Shown in pieces: positions 56,121 through 64,000 of a DNA stretch of 64,000 nt. The translations under genes and the position numbers were made by a program. The notes below the pieces were generated by a model, which worked only from the letters and a program-made list of their open reading frames with translations, was not told the origin of the DNA and made no database searches. The first letter of the stretch is position 1, and the number at the start of each line of letters is the position of its first letter. Origin of the DNA: Tetragonia tetragonoides (Eukaryota > Streptophyta > Magnoliopsida > Caryophyllales > Aizoaceae); assembly GCA_038025085.1 (NCBI GenBank), contig CM076151.1, positions 10,297,001 through 10,361,000 on the forward strand. The letters are read 5' to 3'.

Positions 56121-56400
56121 CCAACAAGGGTGGTGGTCTAGTGGTTCCAAGCTTACTCCCAAGTGATTTGGTAAGGTAAGGTCATGAGTTTGAATCCCCA
56201 TTCCCCCATGCTGGCTTCTGGCTTCTAGGAACTATACTAGCCCCTTGTTGGTGCTATATTGACGGAGCCAGTGCTTGCGCTGGTTGTTCAGTTAGTCTGA
56301 TATGTTCACTGTTGAACACGAGAGTCCGAACATGATGTAGCAGGAGGTGCATCAGTCGCCATTCACTTGCACCCCTTTTTTGACTAGCAAAAAAAAAAAA
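56121..56400 (+). mobile_element. tRNA-derived SINE, copy 2
   Basis: It has the same blocks as copy 1 at 51901: CCAACAAGGGTGGTGGTCTA (A box), GAGTTTGAATCCCC (B box), CTAGCCCCTTGTTGGTGCTA and CATGATGTAGCAGGAGGTGC. It ends in GACTAGCAAAAAAAAAAAA. It is flanked by CTACACCGTTCATA (56107-56120) and CTACACCCTTCATA (56401-56414), a 14-base duplication with one difference. The right copy contains the TGA stop of the LEA-like gene. Confidence 0.93.
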
Positions 56401-56409
56401 CTACACCCT

Positions 56410-56736
56410 TCATAACTTGGTGATCTCCATAGGCTCACCCCTAGTGGTGACATGTCCAGGATCCTCCTTAAACCCGCCAATATCATCCAACTTTTCCTTG
56501 GCCCGATCCATCAGCCCGACACCCGCCTTGTCATACTCCCCGGTTGTGCTCCCCCGCCGTTGTGTCGGGTCGTGCTCGGGCCTGCCAACAGGCCAGGCCC
56601 GTTTTTGCTGCGGCTGGTCGCCGTGGTCATTGGTCAGGAAGGCATCAGGGTCCCCAGTGTTGGGCTTGGGCTGCCCAACCCAGTTGCCATACTCATCTTG
56701 CTGTGGCCCGTCACCTTGATCCCTTATGTGTGACAT
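56410..56736 (-). CDS. Small hydrophilic LEA/dehydrin-like protein
   Basis: Single-exon minus-strand gene, 108 residues, ATG at 56736 (MSHIRDQGDGP). It is very rich in Gly, Asp, Pro and Gln, with almost no hydrophobic core. DEYGNWVGQP near the start resembles the Y segment (DEYGNP) of dehydrins. GVGLMDRAKEKLDDIGGFKE could form an amphipathic helix, as in LEA proteins. No lysine-rich K segment is present, so it is not a canonical dehydrin. Such proteins protect cells during desiccation. Three ACGTG-core motifs 127-165 bases upstream suit ABA or seed control. The stop codon lies inside a SINE target-site duplication. I do not recognise a named gene. Confidence 0.78.
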   Translation of the reverse strand: MSHIRDQGDGPQQDEYGNWVGQPKPNTGDPDAFLTNDHGDQPQQKRAWPVGRPEHDPTQRRGSTTGEYDKAGVGLMDRAKEKLDDIGGFKEDPGHVTTRGEPMEITKL

Positions 56737-58097
56737 TATTTTTTTTGCCTTTTTGTTTTGTGATTGTGGTTTAGAAATGTGAGCTAAGAAAATAAATAGA
56801 GAAGGAAATTGATGAGGGGACAAAAATAAGGATTAAGTAATTTGGAGAAACATGACAATCATACGTGTCTGTGTGACACGTATATTTGTAATCACACGTG
56901 GCATCAGCTTTAGCTGCCATTGCTGATTTTTTTTATTTCTTTTTTGAGGGTTGGCTGATTTTATGACAGTTCATCTTTCGTGCATGTTTGTCAATTTCTT
57001 GTAACCCACTCTCTCTCACAGATTCTCATGGTGAGTACTGAGTAGGGTCTTGGGTGTATGTCAACCTCATTTTTGTTTTTGTTTTTGTTTTCAACATCAC
57101 TAAACTGTTTTCTGTGAATTCTGAATTTTCAGAAGTTAAACAATTGTGACACAAAAATTCAAGTCTTTAATTAGTAATTCTTAGTGCAATTCATAGTGAC
57201 TATTTGCTGTTGTGTGCAATAATTATTATATTTCATTGCAAATTCAAATTACAATTCTCATTTCAATTAGGTCTTGTAATTCAAGTGAATGTTAGTCTCA
57301 AATAGACAGTGAGTTTTAAAAACGTGCGAGTTGATACAATTGAGAAAATAAAGTTTTGTTCTATAAGATCTACCATGCGTTGGAGTGAAATTAAAAAAAT
57401 ATATTAACTATACCGTTCTTATGTAATGTGGATTACTAACTTACTGCGGGCTACCGGATCAACCTATTATTCTTTATTTGATTAATCTTTCACGGATAAT
57501 GATAGGTAGAGTATTCATAGGGTTTTACTACAATTATTCTTTAATTTCAAATTCAAATTGTAGGAATCTCTTACACAACACATTCACCCAATCAAAATTA
57601 TTCGGTTTGTTATTATTAACCAATAGGATCAATCAAACATTTCCAAATCAAACAAAAAATATGAAGAGATTACATTGACAGACAAAGACGGGTAGAATGT
57701 CTCGAAACTTGAATTACAAAGATTGTCAAATACACCATCATTGTTGCACCAAAAAACTACTCTATCATTGGATTACTCCATCCCAAATGGATAACTCTAT
57801 ACCAATTGGGCAATGGGTACTTGAGAATACCTTATACTTTGGAAAACGCTGAACAAATTCAAATTTACATTGATATTTTAGAATTTCATGCATAAATATA
57901 GTATGGTCTACATGTAAAGTTTCATATATAACTTAGTATATTCTACCAATGCAGTAAACAACAGTATAGAAGTTGATTTTATTCCTGTAAGACAAGTTGA
58001 CAAGAGCAGTTTACAAGCTACCCTATTGACTTTCTTGTTTTCTGGTTTTGAAAAAGTATGTAAGATCAGGAGTGCAGAAATTAATTACAGGATTCAG
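56737..58097. other. Promoter of the LEA-like gene and spacer
   Basis: The first 200 bases are the promoter described separately. The rest is AT-rich. No gene or transposon termini are seen, and the short open frames are not protein-like. Confidence 0.55.
56862..56902 (-). promoter_or_regulatory. Cluster of ABRE-like ACGTG motifs
   Basis: Three ACGT cores lie at 56863-56866 (TACGTGTC), 56878-56881 (GACACGTA) and 56896-56899 (CACACGTGGC). The last, read on the minus strand, is GCCACGTGTG, a strong ABA-response/G-box element for bZIP factors. A TATA-like CTATTTAT (minus strand) at about 56791-56798 sits between them and the ATG. The spacing fits an ABA-inducible promoter. Confidence 0.7.
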
Positions 58098-58390
58098 TCA
58101 CTTCTTCGGATAAGTCTGATGATCAGGTCCAACATCGCGTGAACCGGTGTTAATATATGGCCCTCGGAAAGTAGCCTGAGGTGGTAATGCCTTTGAGGAG
58201 TCGATCACAGGCTGCTTTTTCGATGATAAACTAGAGGAAACAAACGACATGTTCAGTTTTTGAATGACATAATGAAAAATACAAAGCTGTAAAATGCAAT
58301 CACTTACGCCATATAGAAAGGAAATGACAAACCAGCAGCAGCAAAAGCTACTAATCCTATAGCTACAACGGCATTGCGTCTCCGTGACAT
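58098..58390 (-). CDS. Conserved small single-pass membrane protein
   Basis: Two coding exons on the minus strand, 58390-58308 and 58230-58098, with a GT...AG intron, give 71 residues. The start MSRRRNAVVAIGLVAFAAAG leads into one membrane helix (about residues 7-27, ending SFPFYM). A soluble tail follows, rich in Ser, Lys and Pro: ALPPQATFRGPYINTGSRDV, then GPDHQTYPKK. The GPYINTGSRD(V/I)GPDHQ motif is well conserved in plants, as I remember the family; no function is assigned. A 5'-UTR exon may lie at about 61788-61880 (CCAG|GTAACT donor on the minus strand). That exon would join the AG near 58418 just before the start, making a 3.4-kb leader intron. Confidence 0.8.
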
Positions 58391-61300
58391 TGGTTACCTG
58401 TTGGACGCCAAATATCTGAAGAGAAAGGGACAAAATAAGAACACAGATAAAAAGCTCCATGAATATGGAAATTCAAAATATCACCACTGTAGAACTAAAT
58501 AACAAAACCCCCTAGCAGTACCAACTACTCACAGTCCCTAGCAATAATTATCAGATTAAACATATTATTCCATCATTAATTAAGAAAACCCTAGCAATAG
58601 GAAAATACAAATGTGACTTGGTTTCTTCTTATTCTTTAGCTTCAGACTTGTTTGTCAGTTGGTTTCTCCACAACTGGATTGGTTTTTTCACAACATATGC
58701 ACAAGTTAAATTCCACCTTGATAATGAGCTTCCAAAAAAATGTGATGATTACGGCTTCAATTATCTGCAGTACCACGATTTGAGAGAGCGTGATCTTTCT
58801 AAGGTAACAACTAGTTTCCTACACCACATGCTAATTACAGCTTTCAAATTTTCAGAGGACCCATACACCATAACTCCATAAGTGCATGCGATCATGTACT
58901 TACAGCACAACTTTTGAGTTTCTGTTATCTATGATAGACAATCAGCAAACTTCAACCACCCCCTCAAGGATCACCAATAACCTGAACCATTTTCTGGAGA
59001 TTTTCCTTATTGGGGATGGGTTGGGTGGTAGGGGATTGCAAGGTAAGGAAAGGGTTGCTTGGCTACGCTCGTTGGTGGAAGGCTCTTCCCATGAACAATG
59101 CTTTAATTGTTTTCTTTCCATAAAGTCTAAAGACTAAATCAGGGAAAAAGAATAATACTAATAAAAAAAAGAAAAAAACTTAACCCCAATCCAGGATCAG
59201 ACTGAATCTGAGAGTGAAACCCTGCTGCCACGCCAAGCAAGGCATAGATACACATGAACTTTTGGAAGAGTGAGATATCCATACATCTGTTCCAATTTCT
59301 CTCGGCAACTTAAATTTTGGTGAAACTGCCCTTTATAGTCTTCACAAGCAAAACGGTTTGTCAGGCTCACTGGAGCAAGCGACAAAAATCAGCAGACATC
59401 TTCAATGGTGTCATACTGTCATCACTCATCAGGTAGGTGCAAAGAATGGCTGCATCATCCTAACAGTTGTCCCAGGTCCCTAACCTTTGGTTTGTTCCTC
59501 AGTCCTAAAAGGGTCCACCACAAGCCATTTTATGTTACAAAGTACAAACCACAAGGAGTAGATTTTCCAGTACCTATGACTTTTCTTCTGGAATAAACTC
59601 TAAGCCCTTCTCTCTGCTGTTCCAGATGACGGATACTAGCCTGTGCTGGTCATTTCTGCAGCACATTCTCTCCCAACTAAAGCGCATAGTTCATTACTTG
59701 AAAATTGAGATGATCCCAAATAAAGACTTGGATGGTGTTTACTTGCTTGCAATCAAATGCTTGCAATGTAATCATTTTATAGGGTGGATGAGAGGTGGAA
59801 AATGAAGAAGGGGGAGGAAGGAGATGGGAAAAGTGAGGTTGATTACATCATTCAAAGTAATAAACATTACATGGGAAAAGTTGAGCAATTGTGATTGCAT
59901 TGAATGGTGCACTTTTCTCATCCCTCTCCTCGCAATCCTTCACTTTTCACCCCACATTTACTCTACAAAACGATTGCATTGCATTACATTTGATTGCAAG
60001 CAAGTAAACAAGGCCTTAAAGCTATCTCACACTAGAAAAACAGCTTCCATCACAAAAGAACCTCTACATGCTTAGTGACCTCCATAATAACCTCAGCAAA
60101 GACCCACATTCAACTTTTCTTAAAAGGAAAAGGCACCCAAATAAATTCCTGAAAAACCACGTATGAGAAATATGAGGCACCTGGGAGAACATTTGGTAAT
60201 ATAGCTTCCCAATATCCTATGAGACCAAGCAAACTTCTGTTTCTCTTTAAGATGATCATGCATCTACAGAGACCAAGTTTTGCCTCGGATCTTCGAGTTG
60301 TCTCTATAGATTTTCCACCACTGGATGCTGTAAATGTAGCCACAATAAGCAAAGCTTCCCATAAAAACAAGAACCTTCTCCAGTATCAAAAAGCTTCATA
60401 TCTATGATTCTGTTCCTTTTATTATCCCTTGCTTGGGGGAAGGGTTGGAACTCTAATCCATTTTACAATACCTATGTAGCACCCTTCAGCCTATCTGAAA
60501 GAAAATTCTTCAAACTCATGCCTCATCACTGATCATTCTACCTCTCCATCTTTATTTATTTGAATCTTACAACCATGACAACTACAGTTACTACACCACC
60601 ACCAAAACTATACTGATTGGATCTTAAGGTAGTAAAAGCAATAACTGAAACAAGATGTTTCCATAACCATCATTACCAAGCATGCTAGTTGCTCTCTGGC
60701 AGAGATATGTTTTCATAAATTAACACACGGGCAAAGACATACATGATAAAAACACTATCATTCAAGGGAAAAAAAAAATCTATAGACTCCCATATACAGA
60801 TCCCCCCCACTTGAAGCTCTAGTGACAAGAAAATGGCATTCCCAACTTTCCATCATGGACTTCCTCCCTAATGCAAACTGCCCCAGTTCATAATATTACA
60901 CTGGGAGCAGTTATTAAGAGGAAATTACTAGCAAGTAACTCTGTAGTAGATCATGGTTCACCAAAAAAGGAGCTGACTTCCTACTTGAACCTTAACCTAG
61001 CCATGAGAAAAGTATGTATTTCCTCTTTTTTAGCCTAGTAAGTCGTGAACATTAATCGGGTCAATGTGCCTGTAACCCTCTAGTTCTTCATCAATCAACT
61101 GGAAAGGATAGACACAACAACTGCTGTATCAATGTCAAGCTACAAATTATCAATACAAGAATTTTGTTCTATCTGGCAACGAGCTAATCTCATCCTCTTC
61201 CATTGCCCTAACCATTAACAAACTCAACATCCGATTTCTTAAGACCCTTCATTCCACCGATGTCAACCCTTGGCACTAAGCTTTGATATAACTCTTGGAC

Positions 61301-61900
61301 AATTCAAATTAAACAAAACCTCCAAAAAAAGATGTCATCTTCATTCTTCATCCCAGTAACATACTAGTGGCTATCATGATTGTGACCTTAATTCCATATA
61401 TTACACTAACAACTGTCCAAATTTCTCAAGCTTTCAATGATTAGGGTTTCATAAGAACAAAACCAAAATCCCACCTTAGTGGATAAACACTATTAACCAA
61501 GCTCACGAATTCCACCGTTCTATCTTCTAATGCAAATGTGGGCTTTTCTTAATTTCAATTAAACAATTACACACACAAATTACAAACAAAAGGAACCCAA
61601 AATCAGCAATCACAAAGGTCCAATTTTTCCTTCTTCTATTAAGAAACAGCAATAGGTTCACTATCTGGGATTTGCTACTTCATTAACTTGCATTTCTATG
61701 GGAAAATATATACAGATACTATGAAGTTTAATGGCTGATAACTTTCAACTACAAAAGAAGATATGATATTGGTAGAAAGGAGTTACCTGGACGATGAGAG
61801 AGAAAGAATAATCTATGTAAGACTCTGATGCAGCTTTGCTTCGCGCTACGCAGCTAGCCAGCTACCGTTGCCAATTTGATCCAACTCAAACTGGAGACCC
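58391..61900 (-). other. Probable long 5'-UTR intron of the small membrane protein gene
   Basis: No protein gene is supported in 3.5 kb. Minus-strand TCTTCAG near 58418 can serve as acceptor and CGTCCAG|GTAACT near 61787 as donor. A 5' exon with CGCGAAGCAAAGCTGCATCA would then lie upstream. A MITE (59730-60015) lies within. If the splice is not used, the stretch is simply intergenic. Confidence 0.45.
59730..60015. mobile_element. Harbinger-like MITE
   Basis: The left end is GGATGGTGTTTACTTGCTTG, continuing CAATCAAATG. The complement of the right end is GGCCTTGTTTACTTGCTTGC, continuing AATCAAATG. The match is 24 bases after a mismatched tip. Right flank TTA and left flank CTT may be an altered 3-base duplication. 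It is 286 bases and noncoding. Confidence 0.7.
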
Positions 61901-63736
61901 GAATCTGTACGGTAAATGAATACTCTTGGGATGGACTGATGGACTCACTCTATGTCTTTATTTAATTTTCTAAAAAAATTCTTCTTTGTGCACCCCAAGA
62001 AAAAGAAAAGTTTTAGTTGATACTTGGGTTGAGACTTGAGATGTACCATAGGCATACTTGATACTTGAAATTTTATGGGGTATGAATTGGTATAGTTGAT
62101 GACTTTGCTCGATCAGATTGTAATTTTGTTTACAAGTTTGAATCTTATTCACTTTAATCGACCTGACCCGAATGCGAAATGATTAGATCTGTAACTCGCT
62201 TGGTCGAGTTGTTTGACAAGTCTACAATATTCTCAAGTGTTCATGTATTATTTTGAAAACACAAGAGCACTTCTTTACAACAAATTTTGTAAACAAGGAG
62301 TAACTTTTTTTTCATATAGAAAGTACTAAGTCAAATACGTACATTCATATCTTATTTCCTCACCTTGTGTCTTTATCAATTTGAATGTGAATTTTCCACT
62401 TTAAAATGCAATTGCTTACATCTCTACTGACTCCTCATCATCAGCATCACCACAAGAATCTCGTCTTTGTATCACTACTTGGTTTCTTCCCCACCTTGCA
62501 TCTCACTACCATTACAAACCTACGTCTATAAATTGCACCACCATCACTAATCCTTGCCCCTACCACCTCAATCACTACCATCAACTCACCACTTGCATAA
62601 CCACCAATATCACCTATCCTAGAATCACTAGCACCCGCTATATTGTACATCCCTTGAGCAAAATCTCGTGCAATGTTGAATCTCATCCAACAAGTAACAC
62701 CGTGTTATTTTATATTAGTCAACAATATTCATATTATAAACAACAATTAGTTAACATAATGATAGCTAAAACTTTAGAACAAACCAATAAAGAGACTATT
62801 GGCGTAAAGTAAAAATGTTTATTATTATTTCCAAATTTGGGAAATCCGGAGTATAAATCATAAAAATATATACCAAATTTATTTTATTCTATAAATAAAC
62901 GTATTCAACTTGGAATGTCATTCAAATTGGCGGTGGGGGTCGGGGAAAATTGCTTAAAGGGGTGGAAAATACCCTTCAATGTGGCCTAATAACTCTCTTA
63001 TCTATTTTGTCTTTAGATTTTCCTAATTAGTATTTTTCTTAAAACAAGTTTAGATTTAGCAAGTTTCACTTTTCTAACATTAGTTTCCTTTTATTAGGGA
63101 TTTTATAAGATTATATTATTTGCACTCAAGAATTGTTGTTATTGATAAGTTGTACAGAATATATATATTTACGATTAGTCTAACCATGGTTTGATTGCAA
63201 ATGGACAAAGACAAAAGAAATGAAGAGAAATCGAAAAGGGGAGGAAGGTAATGAGCAAAAAACGGCAACCTTGTTTGTTAGGAGAGAGGTGCTCTACCGT
63301 TGCATTTTGAATTTAGTTTTAGCGCCATGTTTTTATTATTATGTTAAATTAAAAGAAGTAGGTCACATGAATTTGTTTGCCTTCCTAAAATTAGTTATTG
63401 AAGTTTATATATGGGTTTTGTAAGAGTTAAATGACATTTTAAAATTTGAGTTTTTAAGGTTTAATTTACCGTTATTAATTTTTGTTATCCCAAATCAAAT
63501 TCGTTGCCTTTGTTGTTGTTGAAAGATAAGTAAAAAAATACAGCTTAGAGTAGAAAAAAATAAAAATAAAAAAGGGACTCAGATTTGGGGGTATTTTTTC
63601 CCATAACAAAAACCTTGGGAAAAACCCCTTGTTTTGTTGTTGTTTGGTAAGCCCTAAAGACTATAGAGCTGAAATTCCATTGTATCTCTCCGGAGTAACA
63701 CACTGTTGTGTTCTCCTCCTTCATTCCTTCTGGTAC

Positions 63737-63779
<43 letters not shown>

Positions 63780-64000
63780 GTTTCTCTCTCCGGTGGTCGT
63801 CAGCCGCAAACGTCACCTCCGGCGAGCTCACCTTCTTTGATTTATCCCTCCTAGCCCACTTAAACCCCTTTTCATTTCACCCTTTATATTGGTCATCTAA
63901 TGCTTATATTTTGCACATTCTCGTTACAAATTGATTGTTGTTCATTGAAGAACGTGTCCCCAAGTTCGTATCCCCAAGTTCGTATCCCCGTGTCCACCCA
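61901..64000. other. Intergenic to window end; possible leader of a next gene
   Basis: No gene is supported. A stretch at 62430-62690 is rich in CACCA/ATCACTA words and gives a low-complexity open frame on the minus strand. At 63600-64000 a CT microsatellite (63738-63777), GC-richer sequence (GTCACCTCCGGCGAGCTCAC) and duplicated CCCCAAGTTCGTAT at the edge suggest a promoter or 5' UTR of a plus-strand gene beyond the window. Confidence 0.45.
63738..63777 (+). repeat. (CT)n microsatellite
   Basis: About twenty CT units, in a context resembling a plant leader. It is interrupted only at its ends. Confidence 0.9.

Noticed and set aside
62447..62686. Gly/Val-rich minus-strand frame near the right end
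   Set aside because: It derives from CACCA/ATCACTA repeats on the plus strand, with no start context and no domain.

Overview
The window is nuclear DNA of a flowering plant, almost certainly a eudicot. It is AT-rich, with intron-containing genes that use GT...AG splice sites. It carries plant-only families: NDR1/HIN1-like proteins, and a PHD/TPL-binding/acyltransferase protein. It is littered with plant MITEs, SINEs, hAT relics and L1-type LINE fragments. The exact species cannot be read from the sequence; a Caryophyllales plant is only a guess.

Layout. (1) 1-3168: the 3' part (last six coding exons, plus strand) of ARPC1, the WD40 subunit of the ARP2/3 actin-nucleating complex. A Stowaway MITE sits in its large intron. 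(2) 7.2-30.1 kb: an array of eleven NDR1/HIN1-like (NHL, LEA_2 domain) genes and pseudogenes. Seven are on the plus strand, then four on the minus strand. Five read intact (7227-7877, 11278-11913, 15715-16359, 24484-25131, 29470-30072). Six are broken by a LINE insertion, a MITE insertion, frameshifts or deletions. Embedded between the last two are a decayed OMA1-like M48 metalloprotease gene and two fragments of a nuclear copy of mitochondrial rps19. (3) 30-40.5 kb: gene-poor. It holds a solo LTR, three short non-autonomous hAT elements with perfect 8-bp target-site duplications, a SINE and some tandem repeats. (4) 40593-51440: a complete 18-exon gene. Its reconstructed exons keep frame throughout and give 794 residues: two TPL-binding/Tify-like segments, a PHD finger, a second degenerate PHD and a GNAT-like acyltransferase end (IDM1/ROS4-like class). 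A nested hAT sits in one intron. (5) 54178-55178: CKS1, the small cyclin-dependent-kinase regulatory subunit (3 exons, 87 residues). (6) 56410-56736, minus: a small hydrophilic, dehydrin/LEA-like protein with ABRE-type ACGTG motifs upstream and a SINE inserted at its stop codon. (7) 58098-58390, minus: a conserved 71-residue single-pass membrane protein, probably with a long 5'-UTR intron. (8) 61.8-64 kb: no gene I can support; the last 400 bases look like the promoter/5' UTR of something beyond the window.

The single-copy genes (ARPC1, PHD-acyltransferase, CKS1, LEA-like, small membrane protein) are unrelated housekeeping or regulatory genes. Plant neighbours need not share a pathway. The NHL array is the one true gene family here and is the most dynamic part of the window. 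No CRISPR, operon or prokaryotic feature is present. Exon structures were read by eye from splice sites and reading frame; no alignment was run.
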